Shown here in pieces: positions 10,568 to 23,637 of a stretch of 64,000 bases of DNA. Position 1 is the first letter of the stretch. Each line of letters opens with the position of its first letter. This DNA comes from Chloranthus sessilifolius (taxonomy: Eukaryota > Streptophyta > Magnoliopsida > Chloranthales > Chloranthaceae), in contig CM037591.1 in assembly GCA_021018995.1 (NCBI GenBank), forward strand, positions 68,785,901 to 68,849,900, read 5' to 3'. The position numbers were made by a program, and so were the translations under genes. The notes beneath the pieces are model-generated. The model saw only the letters and a program-made list of their open reading frames with translations. It was not told where the DNA came from and did no database searches.

Positions 10568-11452
10568 ATGATTCTCAATACTACAACGACTAAGTGCACC
10601 ATCGAAAAGTGTCGGGACATTTATGACGCGACATCTGAGGGGAGGAAAAATCTGCTTAAGGATCTAGTTTTTGGTGTATTCTTTGAGGCTCCAAAGGGCA
10701 TAAAAAATATCAACAATCTCTTGGACGCAATTACCAAGTTCTGAGTTCATGACAACGTTTAGAATTTTGGGAGTAGAAAGTCTGACATTATCAGATTTCG
10801 GGCCCTTGATTTTACCTTGATAATTGGTCTTCGAATGACTCACCCCCTCGATTATCCTCCAAAGGAGGAGATTCCTGAAGAACAGACCATTAGACATAGG
10901 TTTTTCAAGGGCCTCAAAGTAGTTAAAAGGGCACACATCAAAGTGACGATTATGAGAGTCGACCAGGATGCTGACGATGACTTTTTGAAACTTTGTCTGT
11001 TGTTCGTCCTCACCACCGTCCTCTTTCCAAACTCACATTACACCCTCAACAACTCTCACCTCGGCCTCGTTGTTGATCTCCCCAATTTCAACTAATATCC
11101 ATGAGATCGTCACGCGTACACTCAACTTCTAAGGTGCGTGGAGAAAGTGAAGACGACGAGGGGTAGAGCTGAGAAATCAAAGGCACAGAAGGAATACAAT
11201 ATTTATGGCTGCACTATTGCCCTGCAAGTAAATGTCGTCTCCCAGAGAATGTCCTGTTTTATTTCCTACGAAGTGCTAACTATTACGAAAATCATCTAAT
11301 ATTTATTTTATTTTTCTCAGATCTGGGCGTACGAGATTAACTGCAGGTGCGCCCCACACAAGGTTGCTGGCGCCGTCAGCTTCCCAAAGCCGCTGAAATG
11401 GGAAGCAAATGACAAAATGAGGCATTTCTACATTGTGGACTTTGAGCACAAG
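10568..11452 (+). pseudogene. DUF1985-domain part of a second Ulp1-type transposon gene
   Basis: One frame, broken by stops, gives the DUF1985 pattern. It starts near MILNTTTTKCTIEKCRD and continues through FRALDFTLIIGLRMTH, RHRFFKGLKVVKRAHI, DDDFLKLCLLFVLTTVLF, LVVDLPNFN and DRHAYTQLL to about 11229. After a gap that looks like an intron (AG before 11322) comes IWAYEINCRCAPHKV and FPKPLKWEANDKM. Stops at 10742, 10757, 11093 and 11102 fall within this domain; those after LPNFN fit conserved Gln and Trp codons changed by C-to-T or G-to-A. It heads a gene with the same domain order as the copy at 1-2445. Confidence 0.65.
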
Positions 11453-11723
11453 GTAAATTCGAAATGAGGTGATATCTCATCCAAATATAGGCATTATCGC
11501 TATAATGTAGAAGTGCAACCGCTTCCAAATGAACCGATGGCGCCTCTGAAAGACAAGATTTACTTTTAAATCAAGTGATGATGCCTTTAACACAAGCGCA
11601 ATCGCTACGAAATGAAGCAATGGCGCATCTATATCGAGCGCAATCGCTTCTTAAGGAAGCGGTTGCGCATTCCCAAATTCTTAATCAGTCTGAATTAATA
11701 TGAAATATCTATCATCTTGTAGG

Positions 11724-12757
11724 GTGCTCGCGTCCGACCACTGGCGGCCACACTGGATGAAAGTGCTCTCGCTGTGGTAGAAGCCGTATTGACAGCAGGG
11801 CAGAGACCTGCGAAATTGGGTGAAGGACAACCGGTCCCTCCCATTACTGTGCGGAGTAAGAAAATAAATATTGATGTTATTAGCTTGTCGGACAAGGAAG
11901 AGGCAAAGGAAGAAGAAGAAGAAGAGGCAGTGGAGGAAGAAGAAGAAGAGCCCAAATCCCATAAGTCAGCGAAACTACGGATTGATGAAAAATGGAACCA
12001 GTCTACTGAGTCAAGAATTGCAGACTGTGAGAGGTCAATGAGAGAGTGGAGCGAAATGTTCGACGACATTCGTGTAAAGGTTCTTCAGCTCGAAGAAGAG
12101 AACCAGCAGCTGAAGGTAAAGGTTCTTTAGTTGAAAAAAGAGAACCATAAACTGAATAGTTATATTAAGCCTCAGCACAAGCCGAAGCCGAAGCCCCAAC
12201 CCAAACCCCAGCCCAAGACCCACCCCAAGCCCCAACCCAAGCCTCAGCACAAGCCAAAGCCCAAGCCCTAGCCCCAACCACATTCAGACTCCGCGCCCCA
12301 CCCAAACCCCATACTCTCTCCCAAAACGAACCCCTTACTCAATCGAAAGTCCTGCCTCCACCACCACCATGGTCCACCCAACCTCCTACAAAGGGGAAAC
12401 CCCAATGACAACCACAATCTCTGTCTCCACCACCACTGCCGCCTACTGTGTCTTATGACGAACAACCTGAGAAGCTCCTTACGCAATCATGTACCGAGGA
12501 GGGGTCTTCTGTGGGAGAAGGAGAAGGAGAAGAAGAAGTGGAGGACCAAGTTCCATTATCTTTCAAGAGAAGTGAGAGGACTCGGGCTAAAGGACTCACG
12601 ATTCCTCCCTCGTAAACTCACTTCAAAAGAAAGAGAGAGCTGGTCTCCCAAGCTCGTAAAAAGAAAGCTAGAGTGGAAACGATGGTTTTACCGGTCGCTG
12701 ATGCACCACCTCAGGCCTATATGAATGCTATTTGGATAATGCCCAGCAGATGGATTG
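11724..12757 (+). pseudogene. Acidic, coiled-coil and KP-rich middle of the second DUF1985/Ulp1-type gene
   Basis: From 11774 to 12130 the frame encodes a Pro/Val linker (VPPITVRSKK), a Glu-rich run (EEEEEEAVEEEEEE) and a coiled coil (DIRVKVLQLEEENQQLKV). After a stop at 12128-12130 a KP/QP repeat (PKPQPKPQPKTH) runs to about 12270. In another frame, 12485-12757 encodes GEGEGEEEVEDQV, a basic patch and ADAPPQAYMNAIWIMPSRW, ending at a consensus donor GTAAGTA. The layout mirrors 1-1311 in the first MULE. The opposite-strand Gly/Leu frames here are shadows of the KP repeat. Confidence 0.55.
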
Positions 12758-12929
12758 AGTAAGTATATTCCCTCTATACAACTTTTAACATGCTTTCGAA
12801 GTGTCAACGCGTCATTGTCGAAGCATCATCACCTTTTAGTGAGAGCGTCAGCTCTTTGTAAAATGAGCGATAACACGTTTACTTCGAAGCGCTAGAGACT
12901 GATCCATTTATGTTTTAATCTGAACCTAG

Positions 12930-13990
12930 GACTCTCATCGCCACCGTTGGGTCCCAATATATTACCATCGAGTTGATGCGCTGTCTGCGATCCAAACAGG
13001 AAATAGAAGACCGAGTAAATATTAGTCTCTATTCAACCCTGTCACTTCCCTGATTCTATATTAATATTTACTCTTTCGTATACATATAATGATCACGTAC
13101 TTTAAGGTCATGGACAAGCGAGAAGACATTGAGAAGAAGAGGAAGACTTTCTAGATGGTTGCCATTGGACTCACTTGTATGAGCATGGATTTTAGAGATT
13201 TTAAGGAATACATTAAAACGAGTGGTCCACACGCATTCCTTGACATCGAGGGACGGAGCACATACTACGACGATTCTTTTCTCGCGCAACAAGGCATGCT
13301 GTCGTTGCAGCGTTTCTTCACAAATTAAAATCGTGCCTTAAATGCGATTGAGTGCGAATTTTTTTTTATTTCGATTCACATCTCAGAGCCAGCACATTGG
13401 ATGCTTGCTGTGGCGACCCCCTCAAGTCAAAATCGATGTCCTTGACCCCCTCCCATATCTTCCTGTGGAAACCAAATTTATCGAGGCGATAAGGACACTG
13501 GTAAACTACACTAGAATACTCTCAAAAGTAACATCTGAATCGCTTATCGCTTTTAGCGGAAGCATTGGTGCATTTAATATGGGGAGTAATCGCTTTCATA
13601 ATTGAGCGTCACCGCTTTGACAATGGGACATCAACACTTTTAAAGTGGTTCGTCAGCGCTTTCAAAATGAGTCGTCAGCGCTCCATTGTATGTCAACAAA
13701 TGTGTAACTGATATTTTGATATTTTTTTGTTGACAGACGCATTACCTCCCAGCGTTGTTTCAAATGGCCTTGGAATTGTAAGGCTCTCCACGCGCCGATC
13801 TAAAAAAATGATAATGACTGCAAGATTTTTGTGATGAAATAAGCAGATTATTTAAGCAGGAAACTCTAGCCAGATTTCAAGTAGGATGACATCGAAATTT
13901 TCAGGGTGGAGATTGGGCATGTCATCGGTACACACAAGGAAGAGAATTGAGATACCAGTGACGATGTGAAATTTCTTTTATAAATTTTTT
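12930..13990 (+). pseudogene. Ulp1-like protease domain of the second copy, decayed
   Basis: After a probable acceptor near 12929 comes RTLIATVGSQYITIELM. Around 13380-13500 two overlapping frames give a His site (HWMLAVATP) and an Asp site (KIDVLDPLPYLP), the order seen in Ulp1; a one- or two-base shift separates them. A region near 13760-13790 is where the Gln/Cys site would lie, but no clean CGYY-like motif remains. Near 13835 DEISRLFKQETLARF resembles the family's C-terminal helix. GAAGCG-type repeats occur inside its presumed introns (12790-12900, 13555-13690). Probably inactive. Confidence 0.5.
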
Positions 13991-14762
13991 GTTTTGCATA
14001 AATATACATTCACGTTTGTTGACATACATAGTATTGTACTGAAGATCATATGTACATAGGTATACTAATATAGGATAGACATACAATATACACTGATCCT
14101 ATTACACAGGAATTTTTTAATATATGAGATTTATTTACAGGATATATTGTTAATCTCTCAAAAGTTACGCTTCAATTGAGGCATCAGCGCTTTGGTAATG
14201 GGGCATCAACGCTTTGATAATGTGGTGTCAGCGCTCTCACAAATTGGGCATCGGAGCCTCCATTTTTTAAATGTATTTGTAACTTACATTTTACTTCTTT
14301 TTTAACAGACGTATTATCCTCTTAGTGAAATTAAATGAAAGAGTTTGAAAAGGCGTTGCTTCCGTAATGTTCAAAAAGACTGCGCGAGAAGAAGCGTTTT
14401 TACTAGGTGAAAAGAAATATTTTTTCTGCGATACGAACAGTCGCTGTAAAAAATAATGTCGAAAAGAATCCGCTAAAAGACAATACTGTCCATCATTTGA
14501 AAGTCATCGGAATTTGTAATAAAAGAAAAGTCACTTAAGTAAAGAAGCATCCCTACCCTTAATTGAAGCGACGACGCTTCGAATTCGAAGCTGTGACACT
14601 TTGAATTATAAGCGATGATGGTTCGACCATCTTCGGTTTGGGTAACCTCAAACGGCGGCCCGCTTGTTATCAGTATTCGAGAGAGCTTTGGGTAATATGC
14701 TACCTGCCATTGACCCTCGAAATTTATTATGAAATGATGTTTCAAACCTTAACCTTTTTCCA

Positions 14763-14842
14763 TATAAATCCACGGCCTGTCACAAACTCTTCCCATTCTA
14801 AACTCATCATCTTTCTCCGTTTCCAACCCTAACCCTAACCCC
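14763..14842 (+). promoter_or_regulatory. TATA box and telo-box-like leader
   Basis: TATAAA at 14763-14768, about 75-80 bases before an ATG in good context (CCCCATGGCGG). The leader ends with AACCCTAACCCTAACC, like the telo-box common in 5' leaders of plant genes. Confidence 0.4.
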
Positions 14843-15375
14843 ATGGCGGAAGTACCAGACTATGACGAGCTAAGTAAAAGGCTTGATCAAATCCTTGAAG
14901 TGGTAAGAGCCAAATATTTGGCAACAATAAAAATATTAGAAAAGTTTAAGCACAGATAGTCATTCCAGACGCTGGATCGTCTACCGAGACCCCCCAACCA
15001 TTTTTTTCAACTTTTTACCTTCCCCCACTTTTTAACAATATCACCATCAAATTCCTTTCTCAGTGCGAGTTCCTCTACGAAATTCCTTCCTTAGTGCGAG
15101 TTCCTCTACGAGGATGGTGGGATGGTGGGTTGGAAATTTGCACGCCACCCCTTTCCCTTGGCTGTAAATTTCTAATCAGGCTCCTTGCTAGAGGGTGCCA
15201 TCTCTCTCGATGGAGCCAAAAATTTGAAGACACCGAGACCGATCCCCATTGCTCTTCCTACCTTTGGTCTCTTTCCTTCCTCAACCTCGGCCTCAACCTC
15301 GTCTTCTCTACTGTCTCATCAATAGTTGAATCAGGGAGCCATCTCCCTATGAGACGAGTGATCCAGAAGGTTTAG
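14843..15375 (+). CDS. Candidate small two-exon gene, product unknown
   Basis: Exon 1 (14843-14902) begins MAEVPDYDELSKRLDQ and ends at a donor GTAAGA; an acceptor TTTCTCAG at 15056-15063 joins in the same frame to 15064-15375, giving about 124 residues. A TATA box and telo-box leader precede it. Only the first about 35 residues look protein-like; the rest (GWWDGGLEICTPP, SSYLWSLSFLN) may be out-of-frame decay. I do not recognise the family. It sits inside the GAAGCG-rich block and may be the start of another transposon-borne gene. Confidence 0.3.
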
Positions 15376-17199
15376 AAGTCAAGATAACCATTCTATCTTT
15401 GCTCCCTGCAGCAAAAACTTCAAAAGCTCGAGCTCATCTTCAGAGCCTCAAAAGTCTCGGGGTCTTCACTTTCTTTTGGTGGACCAATGGATTTATCTTT
15501 AATGTAATCTGTTTATTAGTTAATCTCTGTAAATATTTTTTTCAATATTTATAAAAATTTTCTTTTTCTATATATTAGTTTCCTTTCTGTATTATTTTCT
15601 TATATCCGGTGCACTCGTCACTATGATATATTTTGGGGTATCACCTTTTTTTTTTTTTTTTTCTGAGTATTACAAACGTAGCTCCATAGTCGATGAAGTG
15701 ACCGCCCCTGAATATTAGGGCCCGCTCTTCGACCAAGCGACATGAACGTTAGGGCTAGTTGAGGTGCTGCCGCTTCTAACAACGCTTTGATTTGGTTTGG
15801 GCATGAAAAGCAAAAGAAATGATATGGTCAATAGATTAAACTGACAGAAGGTTAAAAGGCGTTTTCATATTTTCTAAGAAAAAAGACTTTTTTATTGTGA
15901 TATGAACAATAATTAATGTTAGATAAGACCACGTAAAAATACAACACAATCCGCTTCAAATTTCGAAGCGATGATTCTTCGAATAAGAATCGAGAGCGCG
16001 CCAAATTTGCAATGATGACACTTCGAAGATAAGCGATGACGCTCCAAATTAGAAGCAAATACGCTTCCTCTAAGAAGCGATGATGCTTGTTATTAGAGCT
16101 AGCGCTCCAACCTAGAGCTATTATTATTACCTTCATGATTATTAGGGCTACCGGCACATCAAAAATCACAGATTGTATTAATTTAAACGATAAAAGCAGA
16201 GTTTGTATTAATGTATTTATATATTAAAAAAAAAATTACAACAAAATCTATTGGGATACTAACAGCCGCTGGAATAATTAATGTTGGATAAGACCGAGCG
16301 AAAATACCATAAAATCTACAATTTGAAGCTCCTCGGGAATCATTTTTAACACATGATTTATTGTTACAATTCGATAAATAAAGAGTGGACGCTATACATA
16401 AGCGACGTCGCGCTAGGCGCTCCTTAGCGGCATGATTATTAGGATACTTGCATATGAAGCGTCATGATTAAGGCGTTTTATATTTTATGAGAAATAAGGC
16501 ATTTTTATTTGGATACGAATAGCCACTGGAATAATAATGTTAGATAAGATTGAATGAAAATAGAAAAAAATCTATAATTTGAAGCTCCTCGGGAATCGTT
16601 TTTGAGACAGAGAGATGACATATCGAAAGGAAGTCCACGAGAAAAGACAGCTCACCTCTCAAAAATCTTAACGCCACTGACATGCCGCTTAGAATACGAA
16701 TAATTACTGTAATAAATTATGTTAGAAAAGACTACACGAAAGGAACGCTGCTTATGTCAAGAAGCGTCCCTGCTCGTAATTAAAGTGATGACGCTTCTAT
16801 AATTGGCTTACTGAAGCACTGACTCTATGAATCCTTGAAACGCAAATTTAAGCGTTAACGCTTTAATTTATAAGTGATGACGGTTCGAATCAGGAGCGTT
16901 AACGCTTCAATTTCGAAGCGTTGACACATTAATCGTCTTATTTGAGCGTTGACGCTTGTAACTTGAAGCGCAGTCTCTCTTTGTGGCCTCATCAGCGCTT
17001 CTTTGAGTCGATTTTTATTGGATAGTTGAGACAGAAGTCTAAACAACGCTTTGTATTGAAATACGAACAATACAGGGAGATGACGTGTCGAAACGAAGTC
17101 TACGGGAAAAGATAGCACACCCCTTGAAAATCGTAACGCCACTGACACACCGCTTTAAAGCGATGATACGCCGCTTGGAATATGAACAATTGTATGCAA

Positions 17200-17480
17200 T
17201 AAATATGAAGCGACAATGCACCACAACATCATATTTAATGAGGTTGCATGAAAAAATTGCTATTGAAAGGACCTCAAAGCGTCCACTCTTTTTCTTCTTC
17301 TGTATCTCCTTAGATTAGCATTTCATCTCCTCATCCCAAGGGAAAATGTGTCTCACCGGTTTGCGGAGGAGCTACCGTCTTGCGCGCTGGTGTTGTATCA
17401 GTTCATACGATTGTTCGATTCTCGACATCCCCTACGATAATGAGTTGGCTGTCGTCCGCAACGATCCTCCTCTTCTTCCT
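17200..17480 (+). repeat. Duplicated promoter and ORF start, copy 1
   Basis: This segment matches 21720-22100. Shared parts are a leader near 17225-17345 (TATTTAATGAGGTTGCATGA, here versus TATTTAATAAAGTTGCATGA) and an ORF start at 17346 (LRRSYRLAR, then CISSYDCSILDIPYDNE) followed by a proline-rich tract. The continuing frame to 17939 is low-complexity Pro/Ser/Leu and not clearly a protein. Confidence 0.5.
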
Positions 17481-17689
17481 CTTCCACCACAACCACAACC
17501 GCCACCACCATCTCCAACCCAACTTCCTCATCTACACCAGCAGCATAACAAACTCCCCACATCCGCCTACACCTCTATCTCATCCACCAGCGAGCCACCC
17601 CTCGCCACCACCTCCAACATTTTCATAAAATATAGCATCGAAGCCCAACCAACCACCACCGCCCCCTCCATTCATTCAGTTTCCTTCTT

Positions 17690-18310
17690 ACCCTTGCCCC
17701 TCACTTGCTCCTCCTCCCCATGCTCCTCCCTTCTTTCTCTTTCCTGCTTACCCTTACACACTAGTTGCTCATTCCTTTCTTTATCTTTCCTGCTTACCCT
17801 TCCTCAATTCATTCACTTCTTCTTCCGCCTCGGACTCATCCTCCTCATATTCACTGTCTTGGCATATATTTTTTGGTATTTGATCGATAATATAATCCTT
17901 GCTCCTACGGATCCTTGCGCTGACCTCATTAAGGGCTGAATCAGGGTTCGCTAGATTGTCCAATGCATCACCTCCTTTCATTATCTTTCCTTCTTACCCT
18001 TGCTCCTCCCTTTTGTCGACGATGCTCCTCCCCCATTCATTCCCTTCTTTATCTTTCTTGCTTCCTCAATTCTTTCACTTCTCCTTACCCTTAATTCTTT
18101 CACTTCTCCTTACCCTTCCTCAATTCTTTCACTTCTCCTTCTTCCGCCTCGGACTCATCCTCCTCATACCCACTGTCTCGACATATATTTTATGGTATTT
18201 GGTCGATAGTGTAATACTTGCTCCTACGGATCCCTGCGATGACCTCATCAAGGGCTGCATCAGGGTCCGCTAGATCGTTTAATACATCACCACCCTTCAT
18301 TATCTTTCCT
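17690..18310. repeat. Tandem duplication, about 310 bp x 2, with a partial third copy near 18540
   Basis: Both units contain CTTGCTCCTACGGATCC, then GACCTCATYAAGGGCTG and TCAGGGTYCGCTAGAT, followed by CT-rich sequence. A shorter third copy (GACCTCATCAAGGGCCGAAT) lies at 18565-18620. Coding frames across it are low complexity. Confidence 0.75.
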
Positions 18311-21300
18311 CTTACCCTTGCTCCCCCCTTCCTCCGACGATGCTTTTCCTCCCTTCATTCCCTTCTTCTTCATGCCGCCTCGGCCTCAGACTTCTCGTCT
18401 CCCTGTCTCGGCTCACTTTGGATTTAGATGAGTCATGGTTTCTCTTTCAAATGCCTACATAGAATAAGAGGAATGTAGATGCACTAGTACTAAAGCCTAC
18501 TTTCAAAATTTTCATAGGAAAAGTACTGAATCTTTGGGAAGACCTTATTCGTACGGATGCTTGCGGTGACCTCATCAAGGGCCGAATTAGGGTTCGCTAG
18601 ATCATCCAATGCATTAGAACCATCATGAATTTCATCAGACCCATTTACAATAAATAGAGACAATATAAAAAAAGACGATGTAAAGAAATAGTTTTGAGTT
18701 ATGAATGAAACCTTCGAATGTAGGATTTGTAATTTTTTTTTATTTCATCTTATTTTATTCAGTGATGTCACAAGTAGTCCAACGGAATCACTAACTCTAT
18801 TAATAAGAACCGACTGCGCCCTGAATATTAGGGCTAACGGTTCGACCTGCGCCTTGAGGCCCTTGAATATTAATGGTAGCTGAGGCAGAGATTGTATTGA
18901 TATGAATGATAAAATATGTGTAATGTTCATATAAATTATTATCAGCATGATTATTAGGGCTACTAAGGACAGATTGTATTAATTTAAAGGACAAAAGCAA
19001 AGATTGTATTAATGTATTGGGGACGGAAGGCAAAAGAAAGGATATAGCCAAAAGATTCAACTGACGGAGAACTGGTAGCCCTAATAATCATGCCTCTAAT
19101 AATAATATCGCTAAGTCGAAGTGCTAGCCCAAATTAGTCCCCCAAGCCAAAATATTCAACCGAGCATTTCTTATACAATTTATTATTCTTTTTTTTAATA
19201 TATAAATATATTAATACAATCTCTGCTTTTGTATTACTAGCACTTTGCTGATGTCTCTCATTTCTCTTTTCGAAGTGCTGGTAGCTTTAATATATGAATA
19301 CATTAATAATCGTGTCGCTAATAATAATGCCGCTAAGTTGAAGCGCTAGCCCTAAATAGAAGGCCATTGCTTCTACATGGAAGTGTCATCGCTTCTAATT
19401 GGAAGAGTCATCGCCTTTAATTGAAGCGTCGACGCTTCGGTTAATGGCAAGTCTCTTCTTGACATAAGCAGGGTTTCATTTATTACTAATCCCGAACGTT
19501 ATCTTTAATAAAATAACAGGCCTGAAAATTCAGCTCGCTTCATGTTGATGTATCATCACTTCTAATTTGAAGCGTTATCGCATCGAAACCGAATATTAGT
19601 GTGGTAGCTGAGGCAAAGATTGTATTGATATGAACGATAAAATTTGTGTGATGTTCATATAAATTTCGTGGAATTATCCTGAGAAGCTGAAATTATCCCT
19701 CTTTATGAAATTAAATTAAAGTGTTTGTATTAATATAAACTGAGACTAATTACATAACTTCACTGTATAAGAAAGAGAAGGAAATATGACGATAAAGGGG
19801 TTTTGGAGATGAAAGTAAAAAAAAGAAAGGTTATGAAATATGCTTTTTTATTAGAATACGACTGGCCGGCCGCTTCTGCACTAATGATGTAAGCGCTGAT
19901 GCTTCAATTAATGTGTGATGGCACTTCGAACATGACGCGATGACGCTTCGAACATGAAGCGCCAACGCTTCCTAATAAAGCGCCGATGCTTTTATCAACA
20001 AGCGCCGACGCTTCTAACAAAAAACACTGAATATTAGGGATAGCTTAGGCGCTGCCCTTTCCCATGACGCTTCGAGTTTTAAGCTATGACCCTTCTATAT
20101 AGATGCAATTTGGTCTGATCTCGTGGTGATGACACTTCCTTTTTGAAGCGATGACGCTTCTTTTTGAAGCGATGATACTTTGATGTGGAAGTGATAATGT
20201 TACGATAACACCATGATTATGTTATTCTTAAATTCGCTTCCCATTAGAAGTGACGTTTCAAACCATAGCCTTTTTTCCTATAAAGTGTTACGTATCATAT
20301 CGCACAAAAAAGGTGCTATGTGTTAATACCCTGACAATGATAATAAATGAAGTAAGGTCGAGCGTCGCTTTGCACAAAAAGGTGGTACATGTCATATCGC
20401 ACAAATTTAAAAAGCGATGACGCTTCAGATTAAAAGCGACGATGATCTATCTAATTCAAGCGATGACGCTTTAATTAAAAAGCGATAACACTACATGTTA
20501 GAAGCGATGACACTAAAATGTTAGAAGCGATGACGTTTCCAGTTAGAAGCGATGACGCATCATATTTGAAGCGAGGACGTCTCGAGTTAGATGCTTATTG
20601 AAGCGAGCTGAATATTAAGGTTAGCTGAGGTACAACCGCTTCAAACAGTAAGAAGACATGAATATTAGGGATAACACAACATTTTAATCAAGCGGCATGA
20701 ATATTTGGGCTAGCTGAGGCGTTGCTGCTTCAAACATTAAGCAACATGCTACCCTTATTAGAACGAGAAAAGCAGAGATTGAAATCATATAAATGAGCAA
20801 GTAAAAAAAAAAAAAAATCATATAAACGAGAAAAGCTCTGCGATGGCCTTCTCCGTTTATTTAAATAAAAAGCTGTAAGATTGAATTCATATAAATGAAA
20901 GATATTTTATTCTTATAAAGTTCTACTTACAAAAATATACAGTAAAAGAAAGAAGAAGAAAATCTAAGAAAAATCTAAAGAGATAGACAGACACCAGCAC
21001 AACTTAGCCACCTGAGACATCAAGAGGGTGGAGAGGTAGACGACTCTCCTTTTGGACAACGTCATAATTCGCACAGTCGCCTCTCTAACCTGAGAGAAAT
21101 TTCTTCAATTGTGGCCATCAAGGGTTTAATCACATCCATCAAACTTTGAATCCTCCTTTTCTTTTGGGCGAGAAGGGTGAGATGTTCCTCAATATTCCCG
21201 GTCGTCGAACTTAGAAGGGTTCGATCAAGAAGACAAAACGCTTTCGTAATCTCGGAAGAAATGTCGAGTTGCTCCGCTATGGTGAAGGGGGTTTGGTTTA

Positions 21301-21719
21301 GAGACAGAGGTAAAAGAAAGGATATGGAGTGAAGATAAAAATGACGGAAGACTAAAAGATATTTTTTGGGATACGAAGGGCCACAATAATAAATAATGTT
21401 GGAAAATACTGTCTGAAAAGTCAACACACTCCACAATTTGAAATCCTTGAAATTCGAAAAAAATGAAACGTCGTTTACTATCAAGAAGTGTCATCGCAGG
21501 TAATTGAAGCGTTGACGCTTCTATTTAGAAGCAATGACAATTCTATTTAAGAGCGTTGATGCTTCTTATTAGAAGCGAGGACACGTCGATTTATCGACAA
21601 TGTCGCTTCTAACGATAAGCTTCATTGGTAACGTAAAAAAGCAGTGCGCTTCTTATCATATTTCGAGAGAAGTTCGTAGAATAAGCACGGCAGATGTAAT
21701 AAACAAGAAGCGCAAAGAT

Positions 21720-22560
21720 TTACAAAATCCCTCTGTAGCGACAGTGCACCTACAATAGTCTATTTAATAAAGTTGCATGACAAATCGCTATTTAAAGGGC
21801 ATTATAGCGCCCAAATTTTTTCATCTTCTGTATATCCTTGACTTATCATTTCATTTTCCTCTACCCAGACCGAAATGCGTCGTAACATTTTGAGGAGGAG
21901 CCTTCGTATCGTGCGTTAGCGTTTTATCAGTTCTTACGTTGGTTTTGTTATCGACATCCCCGACGACAACGAACAGGTTGTCGTCCCCGACAACGAGCAT
22001 GTGGTTCCCCCTCCCCCTGAAGAAGTTATCGTTATTCTAGATGATGACGACCTTCAAGTTATGCTGTCAATGGTGGGAGACCTCGAGCCCCTTCTTCTCT
22101 CTGCTTCGGAGCCGGTGCTTCTTCTGCCGGCTCCGCAAGCGGTTCTTCTTCTTCTTCCGTCTCCACTTCTTCCTCTTCCACCCCAACCACAATAACCACC
22201 ACCATGTCCAACTCAACTTCCTCATCCACCACCGCCAACATAACAAACTCCCCACACCCGCCTACACTTCTACCTCCATTTTTGCCACTATTTACACCTC
22301 TACCTCCACCGCTACCTCCTCCACTTTCGCCTCCATCACCGCCTTTCTCACTGCGTGCGCGACTGTCTCGTCGACCCGTGACCCATCCCCAACCATCACC
22401 TCCAACATTTTCATAAAATGTGACATCCTCCCCCAACTAATCACCTTCATCAGAACCTTGTTCAATTTCATCAGACCCATTTACGATAAAGAAAGACAAT
22501 GTATAACAAGACGGTGTATAGCAAGACAGTGTATAGAAAGTATTTTGATGTAAAAAAATG
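21720..22560 (+). repeat. Duplicated promoter and ORF start, copy 2, with proline-rich tail
   Basis: Matches copy 1. The ORF starts at 21873 (MRRNILRRSLRIVR), hits a stop, then continues FISSYVGFVIDIPDDNEQ and, in frame, VVPPPPEEVIVILDDDDLQ. A proline-rich stretch (PPHPPTLLPPF and similar) reaches about 22420. Both copies end in CCAACATTTTCATAAAATRT and a shared tail (GACGATGTAAAGAAATAG type) also found near 18670 and 23090. The first copy's TGG is a TAG-type stop here. Function unknown. A long Gly-rich frame on the opposite strand is its shadow. Confidence 0.45.
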
Positions 22561-23637
22561 ATTTTGATTTATAAATGAAATCTTTTAACATGAGTAGTAA
22601 ATTATTTTTTACTTGATTATAATTACAGTTCTTGTAAGATAAGAATATCGAAAATGAAGCGCAGACGCAGAAAATATAATGTGACCCCCCAACGCTTCTT
22701 GAACGAATCGACCACGCTTAGATTGAGAGGCGCCTGCTCCTCCTACTGCTCGAAGTATTTGCACTTTTCATAATATTGATTCACTGTGAATCAGTGATAA
22801 CGGACTTTCCATCCTCCCTTGTTCTTTTTTGCTCCATCTAGCGTTAGTAGGCATCAGGCTCATGTTCAATTTTATCAGACCCATTTATGATAAAGGAAGA
22901 CGATGTAAATGGGAAGCGACGTCACAGAACTGGGAAGTGGCTTTGCATCAACTAAGAAGAAATGACACTTCAACTAAGACGCGATGACTCTTCAATTCAG
23001 ATGCGATAGCGCTTTGACAACAAACCCATTTACGATAAAGAAAGACAGTGTAAAGAATGGCAATGTACAGAAAGTCAGTATAAAGAAGGACGATGTAAAG
23101 AAATAGATTTGATTTATGAATGTAATCTTTTGTACACAGATTAGTAAATCTTTTTTCTTCATAAATAATTCTGAGTAATAAAATGATGCTCCATGAGTAA
23201 AAAAAAATGTCAAGCCACAGAAAACTGTTCACAAAAAGTTAACATTGTCAATGGTTCTAGGTTGAGTCGTAGGCGCTTCACTTGCTTGGGATCCAACAGG
23301 CGCACGGGATTAAAAAGAAGCGCCAACGTAGACACTTCAATGACGAAGCTCCCACGCTTCAAAAATTTAGCGTCGTCGCTTCCTTCACGTGCGCCGTCGC
23401 TTCTCGTATGTGGCGTCGTCGCCTCTGAATGATGGTCACGAAACGTGGAATTCAATCCTTAAGTCACCAAGAATGAACATATAAAAAGAAAAAAAATTCA
23501 ACACATGAACAAATTATCATAGGCTAGCTATATGACAACAAATACAAGGCTAGCCACATGATAACAAATACAACCCTGGTAAGATAAGCGCAGATCCAAT
23601 GTATCGAAGTATCAGCGCATCGAAAAAGACGCGCCAA

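Noticed and set aside
12035-12283. Leu/Gly-rich protein on the - strand
   Set aside because: It is the reverse frame of a KP/QP-rich coding repeat of the + strand gene; low complexity only.
14825-14842. Interstitial telomere
   Set aside because: Only about three CCCTAA units, better explained as a telo-box-like leader motif.
17346-17939. 197-residue membrane-like protein
   Set aside because: Only about the first 45 residues are shared with the duplicate; the hydrophobic rest is CT-rich low-complexity sequence that duplicates in other frames.
22059-22436. Gly-rich protein on the - strand
   Set aside because: Reverse frame of the proline-rich tract of the + strand duplicate; no domain.
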